Program-made: the position numbers and the translations under genes | The notes under the pieces: model-generated | What the model was told of the DNA's origin: nothing | Seen by the model: only the letters and a program-made list of their open reading frames with translations | Databases searched by the model: none | Shown here: piece after piece, positions 1-8,378 of the stretch | Layout of the letters: the number at the start of each line of letters is the position of its first letter | How positions within the stretch are numbered: the stretch's first letter is position 1 | NCBI GenBank assembly: GCA_016184365.1 | Contig: JACPCW010000104.1 | Coordinates: 23,026-85,985, forward strand | Reading direction: 5' to 3' | From: Candidatus Rokuibacteriota bacterium | Lineage (GTDB): Bacteria; Methylomirabilota; Methylomirabilia; Rokubacteriales; CSP1-6 | DNA: 62,960 nucleotides

Positions 1-92
1 GCGAGAGCATACCCCGGCCGGCCCGCGGTTGCTTCGCCGCGCGGGCGATGCCATCCTCCGCCCAACCCAGGCCGAGAGGAGCACCCCGAGTC

Positions 93-1472
93 ATGCCGAC
101 GCCGAGCCTTCTCATCGAGCACGCCCGCTACCTGATCACCGTCGACGCCCAGCGCCGGATCGTGCAGGACGGATCGGTCCTCGTCGAGAACGGCCGCATC
201 GCGCGCGTCGGCAAGGCCGCCGAGCTCGCCGGGGTGCGCGCCGACCGCGTGATCGACGGCCGGTCGTTCGTCGTCACGCCCGGCTTCGTGAACGGCCACA
301 TGCACATCTCCTACGCGCACGCGGTGCGCGGCATCTTCCCCGACGACCAGGGCAGTCCGCTCCGGCACGTCTTCAATCTGCAGAACGCGATGACCGAGGA
401 AGAGGAGTACTTCACGTCGCTGCTCGGCGTCGTCGAGCTGCTGCGAAACGGCACGGTGTGCTTCGTGGACCCCGGGAGCACGAAGTTTCCCGACGCGTGC
501 CTGCAGGCCTACGAGGATTCCGGCATCCGCGTCATCCTCGGCGACGGCGTCACGGACGTCGACGGACCGCTGAAGCTGCCGCGCTACGCCACGAACGACG
601 CCGTCGCGCGCACGCGGTCGTTCGTCGAGAAGTGGCACGGCCGGCTCGACGGGCGCATCCGCGCCTGGGCGATGCCGTTCTCACCCGAGACGGCCAGCGC
701 CGAGCTGCTGCGGGCGATGAAGCAAGTCGCCGACGAGCACCGCACGATGCTGACGGTGCATTTCAACAGCGGCGACAGGGCGCGGGCCGACTACACGGCC
801 CGCCACGGCGTCGGGCCGACGCAGTACCTCGAGAAGATCGGCGTGCTCGGGCCGAACATGTGCCTGGCGCACGCGCTCGGCATCGACGACGCGGAGATCG
901 CCACGATCGCGCGCACGGGCGCGACGGTCGCCATGTGTCCCGTGACGGCGATGAAAGGCGGTCGCGGCGTGGCCGCGCTCGGCCGCATGCCGGAGCTCCT
1001 CGCGCAGGGCGTGAAGATCGCGCTCGGGTGCGATTCGCCGAACAACTCGAACCATCTCGACATCGTCCGCGCGATGAACATGGCCGCCGTGCAGTACAAG
1101 GACGCGCGCCAGGACATGAAGATGGTGCCGGCGGAAGCCGCCGTCGAGATGGCCACCCTGGTCGGCGCGCAGGCGCTCGGCGTGGGCGACGAGATCGGAT
1201 CGATCGACGTCGGCAAGAAAGCCGACCTGGTGCTGTTCGACACGCAGCGGCCGGAGTGGCAGGCGCTCTTCAACCCCGTGAACAACCTCGTCTACAACAC
1301 CGACGGGCGCAGCGTGCACACGGTGATCGTGGACGGCCGCGTCGTGGTCGACGCGTACGAGCAGCGCTTCGCCGACGAGCCCGCGCTCTACGCGAAGGTG
1401 CAGGAGATCGGCGAGAAGCTGATGGCGCGCACGGGCATCACGTTCCCGCGCTCGCGCTGGCCCGTGGTGTGA
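93..1472 (+). CDS. Amidohydrolase, cytosine deaminase/TrzA-like
   Basis: Predicted metal-dependent hydrolase or deaminase of the amidohydrolase superfamily, 459 residues, normal for the TrzA/AtzA/SAH-deaminase branch. The N-terminal strand segment is followed by the metal motif HMH at about residues 69-71. Further metal-ligand candidates are a His in HFNSG, a His in AHALG and the late Asp in GCDSPNN. The ATG at 93 is chosen because GAGAGGA lies just upstream at 73-80; an upstream in-frame ATG at 48 would add 15 unconserved residues. The stop overlaps the start of the next gene, a binding protein, so the two are probably co-transcribed. The substrate cannot be read from sequence; a small heterocyclic amine is a family-level guess. 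Confidence 0.88.
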   Translation: MPTPSLLIEHARYLITVDAQRRIVQDGSVLVENGRIARVGKAAELAGVRADRVIDGRSFVVTPGFVNGHMHISYAHAVRGIFPDDQGSPLRHVFNLQNAMTEEEEYFTSLLGVVELLRNGTVCFVDPGSTKFPDACLQAYEDSGIRVILGDGVTDVDGPLKLPRYATNDAVARTRSFVEKWHGRLDGRIRAWAMPFSPETASAELLRAMKQVADEHRTMLTVHFNSGDRARADYTARHGVGPTQYLEKIGVLGPNMCLAHALGIDDAEIATIARTGATVAMCPVTAMKGGRGVAALGRMPELLAQGVKIALGCDSPNNSNHLDIVRAMNMAAVQYKDARQDMKMVPAEAAVEMATLVGAQALGVGDEIGSIDVGKKADLVLFDTQRPEWQALFNPVNNLVYNTDGRSVHTVIVDGRVVVDAYEQRFADEPALYAKVQEIGEKLMARTGITFPRSRWPVV

Positions 1473-2449
1473 TCCGGCTCGCTCTCGTCCTGCTTGCCGC
1501 GCTCGTCCTGGCGCCGCACGCCGCTGCGGCGCAACCGGAGGCCGTGGCGCGCGTCGGCATTCTGACCAGCAGCAGTCCCGAGGGACCACGGGGAGAAGTC
1601 GCTTTCCTCAAGGCGCTCCCTCGCGAAATCGGTTGGGTCGAGGGCAAGAACGTCGAATTCTTCCCGCGGTTCGCCGAAGGCGTTACCGCGCGCCTTGACA
1701 TCCTCGCGGCGGACCTCGTGCGTCGCGGGATGGACGTGATCGTTACGGTCTCGACTGACGAGACGCGGGCGGCAAAAGCGGCGACGGCGTCGATCCCGAT
1801 CGTCATGGTGGTCGCCGGCGATCCGGTCCTCGCAGGCTTCATCCAGAGCCTTGCGCGCCCGGGAGGCAATATCACGGGCACCACGGTTTCCGTCGGACCC
1901 GAGACGTGGGGGAAACGCCTCGAGATCCTGACGACGGTGGCGTCATCCGCCGACCGCGTCGCCCTGCTGTGGAATCCCGCTGCGATCCCGGGGCCCGAGG
2001 TGCCGCGGCGCGCCGCGGAGGAATCGGCGAGGCGGCTTGGACTGCGACTCGCGTCCGTTGAGATCCGCTCGCAGTCCGATCTCCCAGCAACGTTCGCGGC
2101 GATGGAACGCGACGGCATCACGGGAATCCTCTTCGTCAACTCGTCTGATCTCTATCCGCGGCGCCGTCAGATCGCCGACCTGGCCATCAGTCATCGCCTG
2201 CCCATGATCGGGATGTTCCCGCAGGATGCCGACGCCGGCGCGCTGCTCTCGTACGGCACGAACTTTCGCGACCTGTACCGGCGTGCCGCGGTTTACATCG
2301 ATCGCATTCTTCGCGGCACGAGGCCGGCCGACTTGGCGGTGGAGCGGCCGACGAAGTTCGACCTCGTCCTGAACCTCAAGACTGCCAAGGCGCTCGGCAT
2401 CACGATGCCGCCGGCGCTGCGGCTCCGGGCCGATCGAATCATCGACTGA
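1469..2449 (+). CDS. ABC-type substrate-binding protein (PF04392 / TrpX-like)
   Basis: Exported binding protein of the uncharacterised ABC_sub_bind family, about 326 residues. A hydrophobic signal peptide ending near AAAAQ is followed by the family pattern: VGILTSS at the mature N-terminus, GWVEGKN, then ARPGGNITG in the middle. The C-terminus LRLRADRIID is typical of the family. Translation begins at GTG 1469, giving a 4-base GTGA overlap with the upstream amidohydrolase stop. No permease or ATPase gene follows, so it is an orphan binding protein here. Ligand unknown; pairing with the amidohydrolase suggests uptake and processing of one small organic compound (inference). Confidence 0.85.
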   Translation: MIRLALVLLAALVLAPHAAAAQPEAVARVGILTSSSPEGPRGEVAFLKALPREIGWVEGKNVEFFPRFAEGVTARLDILAADLVRRGMDVIVTVSTDETRAAKAATASIPIVMVVAGDPVLAGFIQSLARPGGNITGTTVSVGPETWGKRLEILTTVASSADRVALLWNPAAIPGPEVPRRAAEESARRLGLRLASVEIRSQSDLPATFAAMERDGITGILFVNSSDLYPRRRQIADLAISHRLPMIGMFPQDADAGALLSYGTNFRDLYRRAAVYIDRILRGTRPADLAVERPTKFDLVLNLKTAKALGITMPPALRLRADRIID

Positions 2450-2575
2450 TAACCGCACGCGTGGCCGCGCGTCGCGCAGGCGCGGCGATTTTCGGGTGGA
2501 CGCCGGCTCGGCATACGCGCCGATGACACGCGGCACTCGCGCCGGGCCGATGCTGTCGAGCGGTCGGACGCTGGG

Positions 2576-3931
2576 TTACTCGAACATCATCGCGGGCCGC
2601 GTGGCCAGCGGATGCAACACGTCGATCGCGTATCCCACGTCGACGCACTCTCCCAGCCAGCTCGGGCGCGCCGTCTGCGCGTCCACGCGCACGCCGTTCG
2701 CGACGGTCGCGGCGCGCAGCGCCGCGACCGCATCGTCGGGCACCGCTGGTGGCGCCGGGACGTCGGGCAGCACCCAACCGTGTGGCGTCCGGAATTCCAG
2801 CGCGCCGTCCGGCTGTCGGGCCACCTGGTAACCCTCTTCGTGTACCGCGCGATGGTGCCGGCGACACAGCAAGGCGAGGTTCGATAGCGTCGTCGGCCCT
2901 CCGGCGGCCCAGTGTCGGATGTGATGGCCCTGCCCGATCCGCACGCTGCACCCCGGGAACTGACAGCCGCGGTCCCGGTGCTGCAGCGCGCGCCGTAGCG
3001 CCGGCGGAATCGTCCGGGTGCGCGCGCCCACCTCGACGATCTGCCCCTCGGCGTCGTGGCGCATCACCACCCGGCTCGCATCGCACGCCAGGCGCTGCGA
3101 CGTTTCGGCGGAAACGCGCGGCCCGTCGTCGAGGACCGACTGACCGGGTTGCTCGGCGTCGGCCAGCACCGCCGCATCGACGTGGACCACGACCTGGTAC
3201 CGCTCTCCCGGCGCCCCGGGATCGAGCTCGTGATGCAGCGCCGTCTCCGCGAGCAGCGCCAGCGCGTCGGCCTGCTGCTGCCCGAGGCTCGGCGGGTCCG
3301 CCGCCGGGTGGTTCCGCGGGACCGCGGTGCCGGCATCGCGACCGCGCGGATACAGCGTCTCTCGCGCCGCGTCGAGCGCGCGCCGGAGCAGCGCGCCCGT
3401 CTCCGGCGTCAGCCGGCCGCGGACGACGAACATCCCGTCGTCGTCCTGGTAGACGTGCACGCCGCGGCTGCGGTGCTGCCGCTCGCCCTCCCGCGCCTCG
3501 GCCTGCCGATCCACCTGGCGCCAGGCCTGCACGAGCCGCTCGACGTGGGCGGCAGTACCTGCACGTGCAAAGCCGAGCAGCCGCTCCTCGGTGTCCGGCG
3601 TCGCCACGCGGGTGATCGCGCGCACCTTGGCGTACGAGACCTCGCCGTGCGCCAGAGCGCCAGCGATCCGCGGCAGCGTGGCGAGCGCGCGGGCGACGCG
3701 GACCTTCTCGCGCGCAGCACGCGGTCCAAGCCCCACGCGGTAGCTCAACCACGAGGCGCAGGACGGAAACCCGCTCCAGCCCCCGCGGGCGTCGAACTCT
3801 CGGATCCGCTCCAGCAGGCGCGCGGTCGCGGCGTCGAGGTGCGCCGCCAGCTCGGCGATCTCATCGGCGAGCCGCTTCAGCTCCGTGATCGGTTCCGGGT
3901 CGGGGAGGACCGTGATCCAGTGAATCTCCAT
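2576..3931 (-). CDS. DUF222 / 13E12-type protein with C-terminal HNH nuclease
   Basis: About 451 residues. The first 300 are the helical DUF222 (13E12 repeat) region. The C-terminus carries an HNH module: CQFPGC, then GHHIRHWA, then LCRRHHRAVHEEG, which supply the Cys zinc ligands and the His-Asn-His core. ATG 3931 is chosen because AGGAGG lies about 7 bases upstream. Members are very common in high-GC genomes, are often multicopy and have no settled function; a link to mobile introns or defence is speculative. It is a single gene with no operon partners, since YcaQ upstream is 215 bases away. Confidence 0.85.
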   Translation of the reverse strand: MEIHWITVLPDPEPITELKRLADEIAELAAHLDAATARLLERIREFDARGGWSGFPSCASWLSYRVGLGPRAAREKVRVARALATLPRIAGALAHGEVSYAKVRAITRVATPDTEERLLGFARAGTAAHVERLVQAWRQVDRQAEAREGERQHRSRGVHVYQDDDGMFVVRGRLTPETGALLRRALDAARETLYPRGRDAGTAVPRNHPAADPPSLGQQQADALALLAETALHHELDPGAPGERYQVVVHVDAAVLADAEQPGQSVLDDGPRVSAETSQRLACDASRVVMRHDAEGQIVEVGARTRTIPPALRRALQHRDRGCQFPGCSVRIGQGHHIRHWAAGGPTTLSNLALLCRRHHRAVHEEGYQVARQPDGALEFRTPHGWVLPDVPAPPAVPDDAVAALRAATVANGVRVDAQTARPSWLGECVDVGYAIDVLHPLATRPAMMFE

Positions 3932-4146
3932 GGCAAGCCTCCTGTGCTGCGGCGACTCTAACCCGCGATTTCGGAGCCGCCCGGGAGCCTCGTGGAGACG
4001 CGTTCTCGTCGTCAACCTCTCCTTTTTCAACCTCGTGGATCTCGCGCCGGTGGCAGCGCCCCAGCAACCTTTCCAATGAGGATCTGACGGTAGGCTCCGA
4101 CGCCCGCCGCCGCGGGCGAAGAAAGCTGTCAATGTATAAATCTGCG
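3932..4146. other. Intergenic gap upstream of the DUF222 gene
   Basis: About 215 bases between the end of the ycaQ-like gene and the start of the DUF222 gene, both on the minus strand. It should hold the DUF222 promoter. I see a TTGAAA- and a TTGACG-like hexamer on the minus strand but no convincing -10 partner. No RNA gene or repeat is visible. Confidence 0.4.
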
Positions 4147-5343
4147 CTATCGGACGACGCCGCGGAGCGCCCGAGCCACGTCGCCACGCGCCGCGACGGC
4201 AACCTTGTCGAGTCCGAGCCAGCCCGCCATCTCGGCGAGCTCATCCGCGAGCGCCGGCGCCACCATCTTCGGATCGACACCGTCCTCGGCATACGCGGCC
4301 GGCACGCGCAGCACGCGGTCCTGGCGATCGGCCTTCAGATCGACGCGCGCGACCAGACGATCGCCGAGCAGGAACGGGAGCACGTAGTAGCCGTGCGTGC
4401 GCTCCGCGGCCGGCGTGTAGAGCGCGATGCGATAGCGGAAGCCGAACACGCGCTCGGTGCGCTCGCGCGCCCAGATCAGGGAATCAAACGGCGACACCAG
4501 CGCCCGCGCCGTGATCTGCTCCGGCGCGCGGACGCGCGGATCCACGTACGCCGGCTCGCGCCAGCCCTCGACCTCCGCTGGCACCAGCAGGCGCGCTTCG
4601 ACGAGTTCCTCGATCCGTCGCTTCGTGTCGGCCGCGTCGAGCCGGAAGTAGTCGCGCAGATCGCGCGCGGTGGCCACGCCGAGCGCGCGCGCGGCGATGC
4701 GGACGAGCGAGCGCTGCGCGACGTCGTCCGTCGGTGTCGGCGTTGCGAGCACGCGCGATGGCAGCGCGCGCTCCGGCACGTCGTACACGCGCTCGAAACG
4801 GCGCCGCGTCGCCGTCGTCACGCGTCCGGCCCAGAACAGCCACTCGAGCGCGTGCTTGCCCGCGCTCCAGCCCCACCACGCGCCGCGGCTCTTGCCGCCG
4901 TTCGACAGCTCCGAGGCGGCGAGCGGACCGCGCTCGCGGATTTCCGCGAACACGGTCTCGATGAACGGGCGATGGCGACGCGCCCAGCGCACGAGACCGC
5001 CATAGACGCCACTGCCGCGCGCGGCGCGCTCCATCCGCCACCGCAGGAGCGGCTGGAGCTTCACCGGCAGCAGCGACGCTTCGTGCCCCCAGTACTCGAA
5101 GAGCCGCCGGCCGCGGCCGGACGCCGCGCGATCGATCAACGACACGTCGTACGGACCGAGCCGGGAGAAGAGCGGCAGGTAATGCGAGCGGACGAGCACG
5201 TTGACGGAGTCGATCTGCACCGCGCCTAGGCGGTCGATGGCCTGTACGACCTCGCGCGTGCTCGGCGGGCTCGACGGCCGGGGACCATCGAAGCCCTGCG
5301 CGGCGAGCGCAATCCGCCGCGCCTCTTCAGCTGAGACCTTCAC
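4147..5343 (-). CDS. YcaQ/AlkX-family DNA glycosylase (winged-helix HTH_42)
   Basis: 398 residues, full length for the crosslink-repair DNA glycosylase family (PF06224). The catalytic Q-aliphatic-D motif is visible as QID at about residues 43-45, inside GAVQIDSVN. It is followed by the diagnostic YLPLFSRLG and the EYWGHEASLLP segment. The QxD form matches the YcaQ (AlkX) branch; AlkZ has QxQ. The family unhooks DNA interstrand crosslinks and removes bulky alkyl purines. It ends 21 bases from the neighbouring low-GC gene and appears to be transcribed alone. Confidence 0.88.
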   Translation of the reverse strand: MKVSAEEARRIALAAQGFDGPRPSSPPSTREVVQAIDRLGAVQIDSVNVLVRSHYLPLFSRLGPYDVSLIDRAASGRGRRLFEYWGHEASLLPVKLQPLLRWRMERAARGSGVYGGLVRWARRHRPFIETVFAEIRERGPLAASELSNGGKSRGAWWGWSAGKHALEWLFWAGRVTTATRRRFERVYDVPERALPSRVLATPTPTDDVAQRSLVRIAARALGVATARDLRDYFRLDAADTKRRIEELVEARLLVPAEVEGWREPAYVDPRVRAPEQITARALVSPFDSLIWARERTERVFGFRYRIALYTPAAERTHGYYVLPFLLGDRLVARVDLKADRQDRVLRVPAAYAEDGVDPKMVAPALADELAEMAGWLGLDKVAVAARGDVARALRGVVR

Positions 5344-5364
5344 GCGCGCTTGCGGGGACGAATG

Positions 5365-5934
5365 CTACGGCAGGAAATAAACTTGAGCGTTCGGGCCGGG
5401 ATCCCATAAGGGACCAAGAAGATTCTCGGCGACCGCTCTCGCGTTCGCGAAAACGTCGTCGTAGGTCATGATCTTCAGTTTCGGCATCGTATTCTCTAAC
5501 GTCGTTAACTTCCGCCGATTGTGCTCTGTAAGCGATGCTGACCGGCCAATCACGAGGACGGACCGCGGACTTGCCGAGATGCCGACCAGACCAAGCTCAC
5601 GCTGGACGGTAGACAGGTTATCTTCGAGACGAATCAGTATTCCGTCCGGAAGAATCACTGCGGTCGGAAGACACGCATCCGTCATGTGAGGCGGCACGAC
5701 GTGACGAAGGTCACGATACTTCGTCTCGAGGAGTGTCTTGATCGATGTGATATACGCCTTCAGCGTCCGACCAACCCGCTCGAGTTTTTGACGCGTCTCC
5801 TCGGAGAGCGAGACGCCGTCTTCAGTCTCCTCAGTTATCTCGAGTGGCAAGTTGGGACGGATCGTAAATACCGCGCGCTTAAATGGTAGACGAGGAAAAT
5901 CGGGCGACTCACTCAAAGTCATCGCCGGTCCCAA
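5365..5934 (-). CDS. Lower-GC orphan protein with a Shedu/DUF4263-like C-terminal segment
   Basis: 189 residues from ATG 5934; a second in-frame ATG at 5922 is equally possible. Base composition is clearly lower in GC than both neighbours, which suggests transfer. The C-terminal third has a strand SVLVIGRS, a charged helix beginning SLTEHNRRKL, then KIMTYDDVF and a helix. That order resembles the C-terminal end of DUF4263 (Shedu) anti-phage nucleases as I remember them. The catalytic half expected upstream (acidic and QxK-type residues) is not seen, so this could be a remnant, a divergent member or an unrelated protein. No partner genes are adjacent. Confidence 0.6.
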   Translation of the reverse strand: MGPAMTLSESPDFPRLPFKRAVFTIRPNLPLEITEETEDGVSLSEETRQKLERVGRTLKAYITSIKTLLETKYRDLRHVVPPHMTDACLPTAVILPDGILIRLEDNLSTVQRELGLVGISASPRSVLVIGRSASLTEHNRRKLTTLENTMPKLKIMTYDDVFANARAVAENLLGPLWDPGPNAQVYFLP

Positions 5935-5959
5935 TAGTCACCCTATCGCGCCCGATGGA

Positions 5960-6352
5960 TCACGCCGGCGTGAACGTCGGGACGGGCGGCCCGCCGTCCG
6001 TCGGCGTGAAGACCACGCGCACCGCCTGGCCGATCCGCAGCGCGTCGAAGTCGCAGTCGACGAGGTTGGTCATCATCGTCGGCCCTTCCTCGAGCGTGAC
6101 GTACGCGATCGCGTACGGCGGGGTCGCCCGGCGCAGCACGCTGTACGAGTAGATCGTCCCGCGGCCCGACGCGTCCTTCCATTCCGTGCGGTCGCTGCCG
6201 CAGTGCGGGCACATCGTGCGCGGATAGTGATGCGACTCGCCGCAGGCGAGACAGCGCTTGACGACGAGCCGGCCGGCCGCGGCGGCGTCGAAGAACGGCT
6301 GGACCTCGACGTTCGTCGGCGGCGCCGGAATCGTGCGTGCGGCGGCGGCCAT
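5960..6352 (-). CDS. DUF35 zinc-ribbon/OB-fold protein
   Basis: 130 residues, typical length for the Zn-ribbon OB-fold (DUF35, ChsH2-like) partners of SCP2-type thiolases and aldolases. An N-terminal helix is followed by a rubredoxin-like ribbon with CLAC and CPHC, then an OB-fold beginning GTIYSYSVL. It starts one base after the thiolase stop, so the pair is translationally coupled and probably forms one complex. The OB domain is thought to present acyl-CoA and organise the partner's active site (family knowledge). Confidence 0.9.
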   Translation of the reverse strand: MAAAARTIPAPPTNVEVQPFFDAAAAGRLVVKRCLACGESHHYPRTMCPHCGSDRTEWKDASGRGTIYSYSVLRRATPPYAIAYVTLEEGPTMMTNLVDCDFDALRIGQAVRVVFTPTDGGPPVPTFTPA

Positions 6353-6353
6353 C

Positions 6354-7523
6354 TCAGTCCCTCCCCATGATCAGCGTCGCGCTGCCGTGCCGCGTGGCGA
6401 GCGATCCGCCGGTGCCGTGCGCCAGCGTCACGTCGCAGTTCTTCACCTGCACGCGCGGATGCGCTTCACCGCGGAGCTGCCGCACCGCTTCGACGACCTT
6501 CGTGAGGCCGCCGCGGTTCCCCGGATGGTTGTTGCAGAGGCCGCCGCCGTCGGTGTTGAACGGCAGCCGGCCCACGCCGGAGATCAGCGCGCCGTCGGAC
6601 ACGAACTTCCCGCCCTGGCCCTTGGCGCAGAAGCCGAGGTCCTCGAGCGTGACGAGCACGGTGATCGTGAAGCTGTCGTAGATCGACACGTACTTGACGT
6701 CGGCCGGCGTGACACCCGCCTCGGCGAACGCCGCCGGCCCCGACCACACCGCGCCCGTGTACGTCAGATCGATCTTGCCGCCGCGCTGATGCTTCACGGC
6801 CTCGCCGGCGCCGAGCACCTTGACGGGCGGCCGCTTCAGCCGCTTCGCGATCTCCGGCTTCACGACGACGATCGCGCCGCCGCCGTCGGTGATGACGCAG
6901 CAGTCGAGCCGGTGCAGCGGATCGGCGATGACCGGCGAGTTGACGACGTCGTCGACGGTGACCACCTCGCGCAGCAGCGCGCGCTCGTTGTGCTGCGCGT
7001 GATGCGACGCGGCCACCTTGATCCACGCGAGCTGCGCGCCCGTCGTGCCGAACTCGTGCATGTGGCGCATCGCCGCCATCGCGTACTGGTTCACCACCGT
7101 CGGCCCGTACGGGAACTCGAACGGCACGTCGGGCGTCGTCACGCCGTAGTTGCGCGGCGCCGTCCCGGTGGCCATGCCTTCGGCCCGCGGCCGCCCGGCC
7201 AGCGTGATCAGCGCGACGTCGCACTTGCCCATCGCGATCGCCTGCGCGGCGTGCGCGACGTGGATGACGTACGACGAGCCGCCCGTCTCGGTCGTGTCGA
7301 CGTGGCGGAGCTTCAGGCCCATGTAGTCGGCCATCGACAGGCCGCCGAGACCGGGCGCGTCGCCGGCGCAGAAGTAGCCGTCGACGTCGTTCTTCGTCAG
7401 CCCGGCGTCGGCGAGCGCCCCCGCGGCCGATTCGGCGTGCAGCTGCGCGAGCGACTTGTCGTCCGCCTTGCGCGTCGGGTGCTCGAAGACGCCGGCGACG
7501 TACGCCTTGCCCCTGAGGCTCAC
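6354..7523 (-). CDS. Thiolase-fold acyl-CoA enzyme (SCP2/Ltp2-like)
   Basis: 389 residues from GTG 7523, which overlaps the upstream stop by GTGA. C-terminal thiolase motifs are present: CNNHPGNRGG and AHGTGGS. At the place where degradative thiolases carry the nucleophilic Cys, this protein reads TTETGGSSYV, with no Cys. That resembles SCP2/Ltp2-type proteins, some of which are retro-aldolases that work with a DUF35 partner. The downstream DUF35 gene supports that reading. Likely role: carbon-carbon cleavage or transfer on an acyl-CoA within a catabolic operon that also encodes two NAD(P)-linked oxidoreductases. Exact substrate unknown. Confidence 0.85.
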   Translation of the reverse strand: MSLRGKAYVAGVFEHPTRKADDKSLAQLHAESAAGALADAGLTKNDVDGYFCAGDAPGLGGLSMADYMGLKLRHVDTTETGGSSYVIHVAHAAQAIAMGKCDVALITLAGRPRAEGMATGTAPRNYGVTTPDVPFEFPYGPTVVNQYAMAAMRHMHEFGTTGAQLAWIKVAASHHAQHNERALLREVVTVDDVVNSPVIADPLHRLDCCVITDGGGAIVVVKPEIAKRLKRPPVKVLGAGEAVKHQRGGKIDLTYTGAVWSGPAAFAEAGVTPADVKYVSIYDSFTITVLVTLEDLGFCAKGQGGKFVSDGALISGVGRLPFNTDGGGLCNNHPGNRGGLTKVVEAVRQLRGEAHPRVQVKNCDVTLAHGTGGSLATRHGSATLIMGRD

Positions 7524-8368
7524 CGCGGATTCCTCGTCAGCTCTTTCGTGACCTCGGCGACCGACGGCGGCGCCGGCGTGTCCTTCCAGTTCGCGAGCCG
7601 CGCGTACACGTCGGCCGACGCGCGGTGGAACCCGTCCGGCAGCCCGGCGGCGTCGAACGTCGCGGCGATCTCTTCCATCTCGCCGACGAAGCGCCACGCC
7701 TTGCGCGCGGTGCCCTTCACCGCCGCTTCCGAGCGGGCGGGCAGCTCCGGCTGCGAGCGCGCCCATTCGGCGAGGAGGACCTCGTCGACGCCCTCGTGCA
7801 TGGCGAGCGCGCGCACCGCCATGAGCAGCGCCTGCGAGCCCTTGTTCCATCCCGCGTACGCCATCTTCACCGCCGACGCGGCGCCGACCGGTCCGGCGAT
7901 CGGGATCGGCTCGAGCAGCCCGCCGGTCAGCAGCGCCGCCACCTCGTCCGCGCCGTCGCCCGACAGATAGAGACGGCACACGCCGGGACGCCGCGGCGGC
8001 GGGCCGATGATGCCGCCGTCGATGAACCGTGCGCCGCCGGCGGTGACGATCGAGCCGACCTCGCGCGTCGTGTCCGGCGAGACGGCGTTGCCGTCGACGT
8101 ACAGGCCGCCGAAGCCTTCCGCCGCGACCTCGCGGGCCACGTCGACCGCGTTCGCGGGCGGACACACCGACAGAATCACCTGGCTCTCGGTCACGAGGCG
8201 CTCGACGGTGCGGACGTCGGCCAGACCGTCCTCCTCCGCGCGCTTGCGCGTCGATGCGCTGCGGCCTTCGGACGCCCACAGCACGAGCGCGCCCGCGACG
8301 CGTGCCGCGGCGCCGATGGCGCTGCCCATTTCACCGGGATGCAGGATCCCCATCGTCACGTTGGTCAT
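7520..8368 (-). CDS. NAD(P)-dependent oxidoreductase, 6PGDH-like with DUF1932
   Basis: 282 residues. An N-terminal Rossmann segment with GILHPGEMGSAIG at about residues 8-20 is followed by the substrate region DGGIIGPPP. A helical C-terminal domain of the DUF1932 type follows, with VKMAYAGWNKGS. The family contains beta-hydroxyacid dehydrogenases and related NADP enzymes. It sits 10 bases downstream of the 2-hydroxyacid dehydrogenase gene and overlaps the thiolase start, so it is the second gene of a four-gene minus-strand operon. Substrate unknown. Confidence 0.85.
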   Translation of the reverse strand: MTNVTMGILHPGEMGSAIGAAARVAGALVLWASEGRSASTRKRAEEDGLADVRTVERLVTESQVILSVCPPANAVDVAREVAAEGFGGLYVDGNAVSPDTTREVGSIVTAGGARFIDGGIIGPPPRRPGVCRLYLSGDGADEVAALLTGGLLEPIPIAGPVGAASAVKMAYAGWNKGSQALLMAVRALAMHEGVDEVLLAEWARSQPELPARSEAAVKGTARKAWRFVGEMEEIAATFDAAGLPDGFHRASADVYARLANWKDTPAPPSVAEVTKELTRNPR

Positions 8369-8378
8369 GTCACGGTTC

